From Melioribacter roseus P3M-2 (lineage in GTDB: Bacteria; Bacteroidota; Ignavibacteria; Ignavibacteriales; Melioribacteraceae), in contig NC_018178.1 in NCBI RefSeq assembly GCF_000279145.1, positions 1,798,001-1,862,000 on the forward strand: a DNA stretch of 64,000 bases, in the 5' to 3' direction. The notes below the pieces were generated by a model, which was not told the DNA's origin, made no database searches, and saw only the letters and a list, made by a program, of their open reading frames with translations. A program made the position numbers and the translations under genes. Shown piece after piece: positions 26,924-36,555 of this stretch (position 1 is its first letter; every line of letters starts with the position of its first letter).

Positions 26924-28808
26924 AATTTTCAGCCGGAAGTTTGATTGAGAATGTGGTTCCACTGCCCGGTTCGCTTTTAACCGAAATTGAGCCGTCGTGG
27001 TTGTCTATTATTCCCCATACTACCGATAGTCCGAGCCCGGTTCCCTTTTGTCCTTTGGTTGTAAAGAACGGTTCGAATATTCGACTTAAATGTTCCTGGG
27101 GAATGCCGCATCCGTTATCTGAAATTTCGATCTCGACGAATTTTCTGGCTCCTGCATTGTCGATTCTTTCCCACTTTTGCCAGTCGTCGTTGAACGAAGC
27201 GCACATTTCGACGTAGCCTTTTCCGGGAACTTCGAACTTGAAAACGGGTCCGCCGCATACGGGACAATTTGAATTTCGGTCGAGCAATGACACGTCGCAT
27301 ACAGGACAATGAATGCTCGCGTGAGAATTTTTTTCAATCGGAATACCGAAGTAATGTTGCGATCTTCCGTAGATCGGATCGATGAATACCGGACCTTCGT
27401 TATCGCCCGATTTTAATTTTACACGGATTGAAGACATCCCGGCAATTTTATTTTCATTATCGATCAAATTGTGATTCTTGGGACAAAGCGCCGCTTTGAT
27501 ATGCGTATATCCTTTGGGCGGCAAGGTGAGTTGTTTGGTCTTTATTACAATTTCTCCTCCTTCATTGCCGATTGCGTCGATTGCATTCAAAATAAGGTTT
27601 AACAATACCTGCTGAATTTGATTCTGATCGGCGGCAATTTGCGGCAAGTTGCTGTCGAGTATTTTTGTAAGTTTTATATTGTTGAGAGACAACTGATTAT
27701 GCACGACCGATTCGGTTCTTTCGATAATTTCGTTGATATTGATTAGATTTTTCTTGGGCGACGATTGTCGGGAAAAATCGAGAAGGCTTCTTACAATATC
27801 GCGGCAGCGCATTGTTTCTCTAACGATTACCTGGAGGTCTTCCTGCAATTCGGGATTGTCCTTGGCTCGTTTCATTAAGTAGCTGCTGTATGTGAGTACG
27901 CCTGTTAAAGGATTGTTTATTTCGTGCGCCACGCCCGCTGCAAGCTTGCCGAGCGAAGCCATTTTATCCGACTGAAATAATTGTTGTTGCGTTTCGTAAA
28001 GTTTTTTGGTCATGTTGTTGAACGATTTGGCGAGGTATCCCAGTTCGTCGTTGCCAATCTCTTTTATTTCGTAAGTTAAATTTCCGGCGGCAATCTGATT
28101 GGTAGCTTTAATCAATTCTTTTACCGGGCGGTCTACCCAACGTTTTACGAATATGCTTATGATTATACCGATTGCAAGAATCGATACGATTGTAAAAATC
28201 AATTCCTGAATTTCGTTTCGTTTGATTGTGGCGTCGATTTCTTCGAGCGATATTGTAATATCGAGCACTCCGAGAACCGACGCATTCTCGGGATGGGCAT
28301 GACAATCGGCTTCGTAACACGATTTCTCGTTGTAAATCGGATTTATTATTCCCATAATTCTCGGGTTCTTGTCGCCGAGTTTGAAAATACGCGTCCTTTG
28401 TTTTATCGGCAGACGCTCGAGCGGTTTATTCTCTGCATGGCAGGCGTAACAGCTTTCGGCTTTTTTATCGAGCATTTTTCCGAGGTCTTTCGGATTGCTC
28501 GAATAAATTATTCTGCCTTCTTTATTGTAAATTCTGATATTGTCGATTGTTTTATCCTGACCGATTGTCTTCACTATTTCGTCAACATATTCTCTTTGGT
28601 TGAGCAACATTCCGTAACGAGTGCTGTTCTTTATCGTTTCGCTGAGTTGATTGGCATGACGTTCGACTTCTGCGAGTAGACAATTCGTCTGGAAATTTAT
28701 TTTGAAATACGCATTGACGCCTATTATCGAGACGACGGTCAAACTTACTATAAGAATTAACTTCAGTCCGATCTTTCTGAAAAATTGTATTTCATTGAGT
28801 CCGTTCAT
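26916..28808 (-). CDS. Sensor histidine kinase with haem-c motifs and a zinc-ribbon-like insertion
   Basis: 630 residues. TM1 is at about 13-33. The periplasmic sensor contains CYACH (120-124) and CYEADCH (164-170), a CxxCH and a CX4CH haem-attachment motif. TM2 is at about 202-220, HAMP at about 221-273, and the phospho-acceptor is H295 in GVAHEINNPL. The ATPase domain has N-box LILNAID (405-411), but a roughly 125-residue insertion (about 430-556) separates it from the G boxes DNGCGIP (564-570) and GTGLGLS (589-595). The insert carries paired CPVC motifs (501-504, 515-518), a zinc-ribbon-like knuckle. It overlaps the 13-heme cytochrome gene by four bases and the response regulator by eight. 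Predicted role: redox or electron-flux sensor for this cluster. Confidence 0.85.
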   Translation of the reverse strand: MNGLNEIQFFRKIGLKLILIVSLTVVSIIGVNAYFKINFQTNCLLAEVERHANQLSETIKNSTRYGMLLNQREYVDEIVKTIGQDKTIDNIRIYNKEGRIIYSSNPKDLGKMLDKKAESCYACHAENKPLERLPIKQRTRIFKLGDKNPRIMGIINPIYNEKSCYEADCHAHPENASVLGVLDITISLEEIDATIKRNEIQELIFTIVSILAIGIIISIFVKRWVDRPVKELIKATNQIAAGNLTYEIKEIGNDELGYLAKSFNNMTKKLYETQQQLFQSDKMASLGKLAAGVAHEINNPLTGVLTYSSYLMKRAKDNPELQEDLQVIVRETMRCRDIVRSLLDFSRQSSPKKNLININEIIERTESVVHNQLSLNNIKLTKILDSNLPQIAADQNQIQQVLLNLILNAIDAIGNEGGEIVIKTKQLTLPPKGYTHIKAALCPKNHNLIDNENKIAGMSSIRVKLKSGDNEGPVFIDPIYGRSQHYFGIPIEKNSHASIHCPVCDVSLLDRNSNCPVCGGPVFKFEVPGKGYVEMCASFNDDWQKWERIDNAGARKFVEIEISDNGCGIPQEHLSRIFEPFFTTKGQKGTGLGLSVVWGIIDNHDGSISVKSEPGSGTTFSIKLPAENYE

Positions 28809-29899
28809 CTTTTAATTGCCTCTCCGGGTTTGTCTTTTGGATACGATTTGTCGTCGTGACAATTATCGCAGCTTTTTATCCGGTACGTCGGTTCCTGATG
28901 ACAATTTTCGCATTCGAATTCAACGTGAACTTCGTCGAGAATCAATCCGGTAGCTTTGTGGTCGAAGTTGTCAACCGTCCAGATGCCGTGGCAGCTTTTG
29001 CATTCCTTTTTCAAGCCGGTAAATTTACCTTTTGTAACGTGGCATCTCGAGCATTTCAAATCGGAATGGAATTTGGAAATGTCGAAACCGGCTCGTTGTT
29101 TATGATTAAACGGAGGCTTTTCGATCTTCGCATGGCATACGGCGCACGAATTTACATCTTCGGTATCGTGACATTTGCTGCATTTCGAATGAAGTATAAC
29201 CGGCGATGCTTTCAAAGCCGATTTATTAACGGCATGGCATTTAACGCAGCTCTCGTTTCTATGGCAGTCGCTGCACTCGTATCCGAAAGTTTTGTTGTGC
29301 TCTTCGTGATAAAAAGTTACCAGTTTGCCGTCCGTAAAATCAGTAGTATAAACTTTTTTTACCGGCGCTTTAATTTCCGGGTGAATCGATTTTTTCTCTT
29401 TAGCTTCATACGACTCATTTTTTTGCGAGCCTGCAGGGGCATGACAGCTTACGCATTCTACTTCGCCGCTCCATTCGCGATGGCATGAAATGCAAAGACG
29501 ATGATAAGCAGCTTTAAGGTCGGGTTTGCTTATATCGTTTCTCTTGCGCTGAGGGCTATGACATTTGGAACAGCTGATAATATTTCCCGGCGGATTGTAA
29601 TGATGACAAATTCTGCAGTCGCCCGACATTACCGACATGTCGGAATGGGCATAATGGTCGAAAATCGAGGATTCGTAAAGATTCTTTTCTTTTATCTTGT
29701 CAATCTTTATAATTCGCGGCGCTTCTTCCGGCTTTTGGTCGATTCGTATTAATTCTTCTCTCGGACAATCTATCAGACACGGATTCTCTTTAGTAGGAAT
29801 ATCGCAAGAATGGCATGTTCTACATTCCAAATTTAATTTCGAATGCTGAGCAAACAGAATAAGAGGCGCCGTCAGTAAAATTAAAATTATTTTTTTCAT
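28805..29899 (-). CDS. 13-heme c-type cytochrome of Hmc-like complex
   Basis: Periplasmic cytochrome with signal peptide (MKKIILILLTAPLILFAQ) and 13 CxxCH motifs, the first CRTCH near residue 27 and the last CDNCH near residue 347. An unusual extra cysteine group near the N-terminus (CHSCDIPTKENPCLIDC) could bind a metal. It is encoded one base from the HmcC/NrfD-like membrane subunit (overlap at 29899). The predicted role is to exchange electrons between that quinol module and the periplasmic cytochrome pool, as HmcA or related cytochromes do in Hmc complexes. Confidence 0.87.
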   Translation of the reverse strand: MKKIILILLTAPLILFAQHSKLNLECRTCHSCDIPTKENPCLIDCPREELIRIDQKPEEAPRIIKIDKIKEKNLYESSIFDHYAHSDMSVMSGDCRICHHYNPPGNIISCSKCHSPQRKRNDISKPDLKAAYHRLCISCHREWSGEVECVSCHAPAGSQKNESYEAKEKKSIHPEIKAPVKKVYTTDFTDGKLVTFYHEEHNKTFGYECSDCHRNESCVKCHAVNKSALKASPVILHSKCSKCHDTEDVNSCAVCHAKIEKPPFNHKQRAGFDISKFHSDLKCSRCHVTKGKFTGLKKECKSCHGIWTVDNFDHKATGLILDEVHVEFECENCHQEPTYRIKSCDNCHDDKSYPKDKPGEAIKR

Positions 29900-31134
29900 T
29901 ATTTACCTCTGATAAAAAATTTGGTTTTGGAAGCCACGGGCTGCGGCACCGATACAATCGGGAATATCATCACAAAAGCTCGGAACAGAAGGATTTCGAG
30001 GGCTACAAATCCGAGCGTTACGAGTATCTCTCCGATTGAAGGGAAATAAGCGGCGAATTTATACGGCGGATTGTATGCTATAATGAAGTTGTTAATCCTG
30101 TTGAGCAATACTCCGAATATGACAAGAGCCGACCCGATAAAAAGTCCTGCGCGTGTTTTTGTGAGTTTGGGCGAAAGAAATATTCTGAGCGGAATTATAA
30201 TGCCGAAGAAAATTTCAATTAAAAATAGAACGCTTTCGACGCTAAACTCATTTAGATAAACGAAAGTTTGACGAATCACCATATCTCCGAGTTTAAAAGC
30301 GAGATAAATCCCCAACAAAGGAGCGACCATAGTGCCGAGATTGGAAAGGACTTTCAGCTCGGGCTTTAAGCCGAAAGACTTCGATGTAATGAGCGATTCG
30401 AAAATTACCATCGGAAACCCTACAGAAATAGCCGAGAGGAGAAAGAGCAACGGCAGTATCGGAGTTTGCCAGAGCGGATGCATCTTCGGTCCGGCTATTA
30501 CCATCAACGTTCCTAACGACGATTGATGCAAACACGAGAGTACAACCCCGGCGATAATAAAAATGAACATTGTTTTGTCGAGAGTTTTATCGAGTATTCT
30601 CAGCAGGGAATCGACGGGCTTGTTTAATGCCGAAAGGAACCCCGGCAGATTAACTCTGCCGATAAATCTTTCCGTTACAATCGGTATGAATTCAATATAA
30701 AGAACCGTAAGATATGCCATCACGCACATACCGACTTCGAACAATACGGAATTTCCGTTCCACATTATGAGAGGATGCCATATATAATACCAGCGTCCGA
30801 GGTCCATAGCAACGCTGAAAGCCACAAAAGTATAGCCGAGCAGCGCCGTAAGAAGAGCCGGACGCACTATAACATGGTATTCTTCTTTATGCATGATATG
30901 GCCCAGAGCGGCAGTAGTAAACCCGCCGGCGGCAAGCGCCACTCCGGCTGCAACGTCTATTCCAATCCAGATGCCCCACGGATACTGATTGCTCAAATTG
31001 GTTACCGCGCCGAGTCCGAATATTAATCTTGCCAGTAAAAACAAAATACCGACTGTTGCAAAAGCAAAAATGACAATTACGCCGGGAGTGAAATATTTTG
31101 TTTTAAGCGGAGTCGGTTTCATATAATCTTCCAT
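29899..31134 (-). CDS. NrfD/HmcC/HybB-like integral membrane quinol subunit
   Basis: 411 residues with about ten hydrophobic helices and little soluble sequence: the polysulphide-reductase NrfD family that exchanges electrons with menaquinol. Typical segments are YPWGIWIGIDVAAGVALAAGG, FVAFSVAMDLGRWYYIWHP and SCLHQSSLGTLM, as in HmcC and HybB. The start overlaps the stop of the ferredoxin gene (TAATG) and its last base overlaps the 13-heme cytochrome start, giving a tightly coupled three-gene module. Confidence 0.9.
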   Translation of the reverse strand: MEDYMKPTPLKTKYFTPGVIVIFAFATVGILFLLARLIFGLGAVTNLSNQYPWGIWIGIDVAAGVALAAGGFTTAALGHIMHKEEYHVIVRPALLTALLGYTFVAFSVAMDLGRWYYIWHPLIMWNGNSVLFEVGMCVMAYLTVLYIEFIPIVTERFIGRVNLPGFLSALNKPVDSLLRILDKTLDKTMFIFIIAGVVLSCLHQSSLGTLMVIAGPKMHPLWQTPILPLLFLLSAISVGFPMVIFESLITSKSFGLKPELKVLSNLGTMVAPLLGIYLAFKLGDMVIRQTFVYLNEFSVESVLFLIEIFFGIIIPLRIFLSPKLTKTRAGLFIGSALVIFGVLLNRINNFIIAYNPPYKFAAYFPSIGEILVTLGFVALEILLFRAFVMIFPIVSVPQPVASKTKFFIRGK

Positions 31135-32036
31135 TATTCTTCCCCCTCTTCTGATTTTTTGCGATTTTTATTTATCCACATTACGCCGCCCAGCAGAGCA
31201 TATAATGCTATCGGGGGCAGGAAGTAGGCGAAAATCCCGTGCTGAATTGCTTCGGTAACGCCCGGAGCCGGGCTGTTGCCCAATTTGGGGAATTGCAGGT
31301 CTTCGAATTTTCTGCTTGCAAGATAGAGCCATGCAGTGCCGCCAACTTCGGTTTCGCCGTAAATGTGATTAATGTATCTGTCGGGGTAGAGTTCGATTTT
31401 ACGCCGTGCAATGTCAATCAAATCTTTTCTTCTGCCGTATGTAAGAGCTTCCATAGGGCAAATTTCGACGCATGCCGGCAACTTGCCTTTTGAAGTTCTG
31501 CCGAAGCAGAAATCGCATTTTTTAATTTCGGGTTGAATCGCTTTGTGGTATTCAAAGGCGGGAATTTGGAACGGACAGGCAACCATACAATAACGGCAGC
31601 CGATGCACTTATTAGTATCCCATATTACGCTGCCGTTTTCTTCTTTCGAAAATGCGCCGACAATACAAGCCGAGACGCATGCGGGATGGTCGCAATGCAT
31701 GCATTGTACTTTTACGTCGATCGGAAATTTGGGGTAATCATCGAATTCATATTCGTTTACCACCGTCAAAGAAGTGTGGTCGGGTCGCCGCATTTTTTTC
31801 ATAACATCCCTGTTGTCGTAAGTTTCCAGAGGCGGGGTCGGCATGTTATGAGCCGTTTTGCATGCCCATTCGCATTTTCGGCATCCTACGCATACAGTCG
31901 TATCCACCAGTACGCCCATTCTGTCGTCGGACAAAATGTTTTTCGGAGCGGCTTTAGCTTTTTGTGGCAGTCCTGCAATTACAGAGCCTGCAACCGCCGC
32001 TGTTTTGATAAAATTCCTTCTTGTTTGCTTCGACAT
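31134..32036 (-). CDS. HmcB-like periplasmic four-cluster ferredoxin with Tat signal and C-terminal anchor
   Basis: Tat substrate (TRRNFIKTAAVAGSVIAG) carrying the cysteine groups for several [4Fe-4S] clusters (CVGCRKCEWAC, CMHCDHPACVSAC, CIGCRYCMVAC, CDFC with CVEIC), as in HmcB, HybA and DmsB-like subunits. A C-terminal transmembrane helix (FAYFLPPIALYALLGGVMW) anchors it. It pairs with the NrfD-like protein encoded just downstream and should relay electrons between the quinol site and the 13-heme cytochrome. First gene of unit B; AGGAGGAAAA is a strong ribosome site. Confidence 0.92.
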   Translation of the reverse strand: MSKQTRRNFIKTAAVAGSVIAGLPQKAKAAPKNILSDDRMGVLVDTTVCVGCRKCEWACKTAHNMPTPPLETYDNRDVMKKMRRPDHTSLTVVNEYEFDDYPKFPIDVKVQCMHCDHPACVSACIVGAFSKEENGSVIWDTNKCIGCRYCMVACPFQIPAFEYHKAIQPEIKKCDFCFGRTSKGKLPACVEICPMEALTYGRRKDLIDIARRKIELYPDRYINHIYGETEVGGTAWLYLASRKFEDLQFPKLGNSPAPGVTEAIQHGIFAYFLPPIALYALLGGVMWINKNRKKSEEGEE

Positions 32037-32287
32037 TTTTCCTCCTTTTGAGACAAAGCCGTAGAGCGCGACTTTAAAATTACTAAATGGAGTTTATTAT
32101 CTTATTCAAAATTAGATTTTAAAAGAAATTAAGTCAATAAAAAAATAATATTAAGGATATTATTGTATTATTATGCTTTTTGGAATTCTGTGAAATCGGT
32201 TGTTTTTTGCGGTAATCTGTTAAATTGTCTTTTTTTAAGAATATATTTTTTTTAGATTCGCACCTAAATAAATTATCGGTTGAGGAA

Positions 32288-34324
32288 ATGCCACGTAAAT
32301 CAAAGTATGATCTTAATACACTAAGAGAGAAAATCAACAGGATTGACGAAAGTATTATTACTTTGCTCGCCGAAAGAAGACAGCTGAGCAAAGAAGTTAT
32401 TCTTGCCAAAGAAAGCAATAAGGCGCCCATCCGGGATCAAAAGAGGGAAGAAGAACTGTTAAAAAGACTCGTTAAACTCGGCAAGAAAGCCGGCCTGGAC
32501 GCTAATTACGTTACGAAAGTTTATTACGAAATAATAGAAGATTCGGTGCGACTGCAACAGGCTTACATTCAAAATCTGATAAATAAAGACGACGAACAAA
32601 AGAAACTCGTTACGGTTGCGATTCAGGGAATCGAAGGCTCTTACAGTTATCTGGCAGCTCAAAAATTTTTTGCGGGAAGCGGATATAAACTCAATTTCGT
32701 ATTCAAACGCAGATTCGACGAAGTAGTGGAAGCGGCGGAAAAAGGCGAAGCCGATTTTGCCGCGCTTCCGATCGAAAATACAACCTCAGGCGGAATAAAC
32801 GAAGTTTACGATCTGTTGCTCCACACGACTCTTTCGATAGTTGGCGAAGAAAAATTCCAGGTGAGGCATTGCTTTGTGGCATTGGAAGACGTGCCGCTTC
32901 AGAAAATTAAAAAGGTTTACGCCCATTATCAGGCGGCTGCTCAATGCAGTAAATTTCTGGAACAAATTCCGAATGCGGCTCTGGAATATTTTGACGACAC
33001 CGCCATGTCGGTTCAAAAAATTAAAGAAGAAGGAAATATTTATCACGCTGCCATCGCCAGCGAGGAAGCCGCCCGCTATTTCAAACTGAAAATCCTGCGA
33101 AAAGATATTGCCAACCAATCCGGTAATTATACCAGGTTTTTGATTGCTTCCAGAAAACCCCTTATGGTTGACGAAAGAATACCGTGCAAAACTTCGATTG
33201 TATTGGCAACGTCGCACACCCCGGGCTCGCTCGTCGAAGCGCTTAACGTATTCCGGAAATATAATATCAATTTAACCAAACTAGAATCCCGTCCCATACT
33301 CGGGAATCCGTGGGAAGAAATGTTTTATCTCGATTTCGAAGGCAATGCCGGCAATGAAACAGTTCAAAAAGCGCTCGACGAATTGGGGCAACACACGCGC
33401 TTTATGAAAATATTGGGAACTTATCCTTCTCAGGAGCTCGAGAAAACTCCCTTGAATTTTGCTTTTATCGACAAAGAAGAGAAAAAGAAACTTTCCGAAA
33501 AGGCAAGCGCGCCTGCCGTCAAAACGTCCTCGAAAAGTTATCGGCTTGCAAGCCGCGAATACAAAAACGAAGATACTATTATTAAGGTGAAAAACGTAGT
33601 TATAGGAGGAGATAATTTTGTCGTTATCGCGGGACCCTGTTCGGTCGAAGGCGAAGAAATGATAATGAAATGCGCTCTCGAAGCAAAAGAATCCGGCGCG
33701 CATATTTTACGCGGCGGATGTTTCAAACCTCGTACTTCGCCTTACAGTTTTCAGGGGCTTGGGTATGAAGGTCTTAAACTTCTTGAAGAAGCCGGAAAAT
33801 ACTACGATCTTCCGGTAATAACGGAAGTGATGGATACCGATCAGGTTGAGGAAGTTGCCAAACATTCCGACATACTGCAAATAGGCGCAAGGAATATGCA
33901 AAACTTTGCCCTTTTGAAAGAGGTCGGCAAAACTCATAAACCGATAATGCTCAAAAGGGGATTGAGCGCCTCGATTGACGAATGGCTCAACGCCGCCGAG
34001 TATATCCTTTCGCAGGGCAACAGGCAGGTTATATTATGCGAACGCGGAATCCGGACATTCGAAACTGCCACCAGAAATACTCTCGACCTGAGCGCTATTC
34101 CCGTACTGAAGGAATTGACGCATTTGCCGGTGATTGTAGACCCGTCGCACGCTATCGGCGAAAGGAATAAAGTGATTCCTCTTGCAAAGGCGGCAAAAGT
34201 CGTCGGAGCGCACGGCATTATGGTCGAATTTCATCCCGATCCGCCGAATGCGTTAAGCGACCCCGACCAGGCGCTCTATTTCGAGCAGTTCGAATCGCTT
34301 ATGAAAGATCTCTATAATATCTGA
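32288..34324 (+). CDS. Trifunctional chorismate mutase / prephenate dehydratase / DAHP synthase
   Basis: One chain carries three steps of aromatic synthesis. From residue 5: an AroQ chorismate mutase ([26 protein letters not shown]). From about 108: prephenate dehydratase ([32 protein letters not shown]). Then an ACT domain with the ESRP motif ([20 protein letters not shown]), a basic/serine linker, and from about 430 a type Ibeta DAHP synthase ([45 protein letters not shown]). It could condense PEP and erythrose-4-phosphate and also make phenylpyruvate, under phenylalanine control through ACT. An in-frame TTG at 32225 could add 21 residues; ATG 32288 follows GAGGAA closely, so the start is uncertain. 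Confidence 0.9.
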   Translation: MPRKSKYDLNTLREKINRIDESIITLLAERRQLSKEVILAKESNKAPIRDQKREEELLKRLVKLGKKAGLDANYVTKVYYEIIEDSVRLQQAYIQNLINKDDEQKKLVTVAIQGIEGSYSYLAAQKFFAGSGYKLNFVFKRRFDEVVEAAEKGEADFAALPIENTTSGGINEVYDLLLHTTLSIVGEEKFQVRHCFVALEDVPLQKIKKVYAHYQAAAQCSKFLEQIPNAALEYFDDTAMSVQKIKEEGNIYHAAIASEEAARYFKLKILRKDIANQSGNYTRFLIASRKPLMVDERIPCKTSIVLATSHTPGSLVEALNVFRKYNINLTKLESRPILGNPWEEMFYLDFEGNAGNETVQKALDELGQHTRFMKILGTYPSQELEKTPLNFAFIDKEEKKKLSEKASAPAVKTSSKSYRLASREYKNEDTIIKVKNVVIGGDNFVVIAGPCSVEGEEMIMKCALEAKESGAHILRGGCFKPRTSPYSFQGLGYEGLKLLEEAGKYYDLPVITEVMDTDQVEEVAKHSDILQIGARNMQNFALLKEVGKTHKPIMLKRGLSASIDEWLNAAEYILSQGNRQVILCERGIRTFETATRNTLDLSAIPVLKELTHLPVIVDPSHAIGERNKVIPLAKAAKVVGAHGIMVEFHPDPPNALSDPDQALYFEQFESLMKDLYNI

Positions 34325-34325
34325 T

Positions 34326-34856
34326 TCAAAATTGATAGGCGTAAGAAAGCAGGAGCGAGTAATAAGTTGCGTTTGTGCGGGTAAGTCCCAATCCGTAATC
34401 GATACCGATTGAAAATCGTGAGTGACGCGTCGGTTTAATCCCTGCGTTAATGCCGAATGTTATTCCTGGTTCCCAGTAATCGACATCCGAAAAAGTACGG
34501 TCGTTAATTGCAGCAATTCCGATCCCTTCTTCAATGTAAGAAATCCCGTAAAGGTTCTGTTCGGTTACGGCTTTTATAAAAAAAGATTTGATAAAGGGAT
34601 AATACCTTCCAGTGCGGTTCTCGGGCAGAAAATATTCGGCTTTCCTTGAAAATAGAAAGCCTCCCCGAATGTTGATATAATCGGGGAATAAAATATCGGT
34701 GTCTGCAAATAATATGCCGCACAATGCGCCGACCGAAGCCGAATTCCCTTTGATTGTGCCTCCGCCCGCTCCAATTCCAATTTTAGCGATTTGCGCCTCA
34801 ACATTGATATATGTGCATAACAGGATGCATATTAATAAAAGTTTAATTATTTTCAT
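34326..34856 (-). CDS. Small outer-membrane or secreted beta-rich protein, unknown function
   Basis: 176 residues with a signal peptide (MKIIKLLLICILLCTYINVEAQ), glycine-rich beta strands (IGIGAGGGTIKG, GITFGINAGIK) and a terminal aromatic strand YSLLLSYAYQF that fits outer-membrane insertion. It is probably an 8-stranded barrel. It converges with the aromatic-synthesis gene with only one base between stops and diverges from the sugar dehydrogenase. No function can be assigned. Confidence 0.7.
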   Translation of the reverse strand: MKIIKLLLICILLCTYINVEAQIAKIGIGAGGGTIKGNSASVGALCGILFADTDILFPDYINIRGGFLFSRKAEYFLPENRTGRYYPFIKSFFIKAVTEQNLYGISYIEEGIGIAAINDRTFSDVDYWEPGITFGINAGIKPTRHSRFSIGIDYGLGLTRTNATYYSLLLSYAYQF

Positions 34857-34937
34857 TCTGTCTTCCCGGAAATCTTGCAGCTCGGTTACTATTGCGAATA
34901 AAACCCGTATGGAAAAATTAATAAGAAAGGATGAGAT

Positions 34938-36386
34938 ATGAAAAAATGGATTTATTTATTCATCGCAGTATTCTTTATTTTCGGTTGCGACCATAACAAA
35001 GCTCAACTGAAAATAGAACTCGCATTTCCGAATATCGAAGTGGATTATCCCGTGGATATTCAAAATGCAGGCGACGGAAGCGACAGGATTTTTGTTGTGT
35101 CTCAACCCGGCATTATCTATGCTTTTGAAAATAAAAGGGATGTGAATTCAAAAAAAGTTTTTCTCGACATAAGCGACAAAGTCTTGTTCGGAGGCGAGCA
35201 AGGATTGTTGGGTCTTGCGTTTCATCCCGATTTCAAGAGCAACGGGGAATTCTTTGTTAATTATACAACAGACAATCCGAGAAGAACCGTCGTGTCGAGA
35301 TTCAGAACCGACGATACTCATTCGGAAGCGTTGAAATCGAGCGAAGAAATTCTACTCGAAATTCAGCAGCCGTATTCAAATCATAACGGCGGACAAATTA
35401 TATTTTGCAGGGACGGTTATCTATATATCTCGACGGGCGACGGAGGTTCGGCAGGCGATCCTCAAAATAACGCTCAGAATTTAAATTCGCTTCTTGGAAA
35501 GATACTGCGTATTGACGTCGACAAGAAAGACGAAGGCAAAAATTATTCGATTCCTGAGGACAATCCTTTTGTAAATATTCCCGATGCGCGGGGAGAAATA
35601 TATGCATACGGACTGCGCAACGTTTGGAGATTCAGTTACGATCCTGAGACTAATTTGCTATGGGCGGCGGATGTGGGGCAGAATAAATGGGAAGAAATCG
35701 ATCTTATCGAAAAGGGGAAAAATTACGGCTGGCGTATAATGGAGGGATTTCACTGTTATAATCCTTCGAACAATTGCGACACCTCTGGATTGACTATGCC
35801 AGTTTGGGAATACGGTCATAATGAAGAGGGAGGATGGTCGATAACGGGCGGATACGTCTACCGGGGTAAGGACGCAGGCGAACTGGAAGGTAAATATATT
35901 TATGCCGATTTTGTCTCCGGCAATATCTGGTCGCTAGAATTAAATGACGGTTCTGTGGTTAATAAATTATTGTTCGACACCGACTATGCTATTTCCACTT
36001 TCGGTATAGATGAAGGAAGCGAACTCTATTTTGCAAATTATTCCAACGGAAGAATCTACAAATTCAAGGGCTTGCCCGTTTCTGTAGGGGAAAGTAAAAT
36101 TCCCTTTGATATGCAGCTCAAACAAAACTATCCGAATCCTTTCAACGGCAGTACGATAATTGACTATTATTTGGGAAAAGGTAGTCGCGTTTCGATGAAA
36201 TTATATAACATAACCGGGAGGGAAATAGCGAAACTCGTTGATGAATATAAAACTGAGGGCTGGCATCGATATGTTTTCGATACGGCAAATTTAGGAAGTA
36301 ATTTTTCAAGCGGCGTCTATTTTTACAGATTTACAACGCATTTTATGGCAGACGAAATGGTAGGAAAGATGGTTTTTGTAAAATAA
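34938..36386 (+). CDS. PQQ-type glucose/sorbosone dehydrogenase-like protein with T9SS tail
   Basis: Six-bladed beta-propeller of the GSDH family (YHW-like aldose sugar dehydrogenase): GDGSDRIFVVSQPG, LLGLAFHPDF, YSNHNGGQIIF with the catalytic-type histidine, ISTGDGGSAGDPQNNAQN, YAYGLRNVWRFSYDP, ADVGQNKWEEID, GWSITGGYVYRG. The C-terminal ~85 residues from KQNYPNPFNG to GKMVFVK form a type IX secretion/sorting domain. The N-terminus ends in a lipobox-like IFGC, so it has both a lipoprotein-like signal and a T9SS tail. It probably oxidises extracellular sugars with PQQ; a PQQ source is not in the window. Confidence 0.88.
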   Translation: MKKWIYLFIAVFFIFGCDHNKAQLKIELAFPNIEVDYPVDIQNAGDGSDRIFVVSQPGIIYAFENKRDVNSKKVFLDISDKVLFGGEQGLLGLAFHPDFKSNGEFFVNYTTDNPRRTVVSRFRTDDTHSEALKSSEEILLEIQQPYSNHNGGQIIFCRDGYLYISTGDGGSAGDPQNNAQNLNSLLGKILRIDVDKKDEGKNYSIPEDNPFVNIPDARGEIYAYGLRNVWRFSYDPETNLLWAADVGQNKWEEIDLIEKGKNYGWRIMEGFHCYNPSNNCDTSGLTMPVWEYGHNEEGGWSITGGYVYRGKDAGELEGKYIYADFVSGNIWSLELNDGSVVNKLLFDTDYAISTFGIDEGSELYFANYSNGRIYKFKGLPVSVGESKIPFDMQLKQNYPNPFNGSTIIDYYLGKGSRVSMKLYNITGREIAKLVDEYKTEGWHRYVFDTANLGSNFSSGVYFYRFTTHFMADEMVGKMVFVK

Positions 36387-36555
36387 TATTTTTTATTATA
36401 AAAATAACCAGTCCTTTTTTTTATACAAGCCAGTTAAAACATTGGGTGTTGTGAATTATTATTTGCTTTTAAAGGAATTATAGTCTAATTTACGGTTAGT
36501 TATTTTTAGAAAAAAATATACTAAATGATATTATTTCCTTGTGGGGAGTTTCGAA
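36387..36555 (+). promoter_or_regulatory. AT-rich gap before the glycan-degradation genes
   Basis: 169 bp of AT-rich sequence without an ORF. It presumably holds the promoter for the GH94-GH130 run, but I find no full TTG/TAnnTTTG match. Confidence 0.3.

Noticed and set aside
36387-36555. CRISPR-like or tandem repeats in AT-rich gaps
   Set aside because: No repeated unit of useful length was found here or elsewhere in the window.
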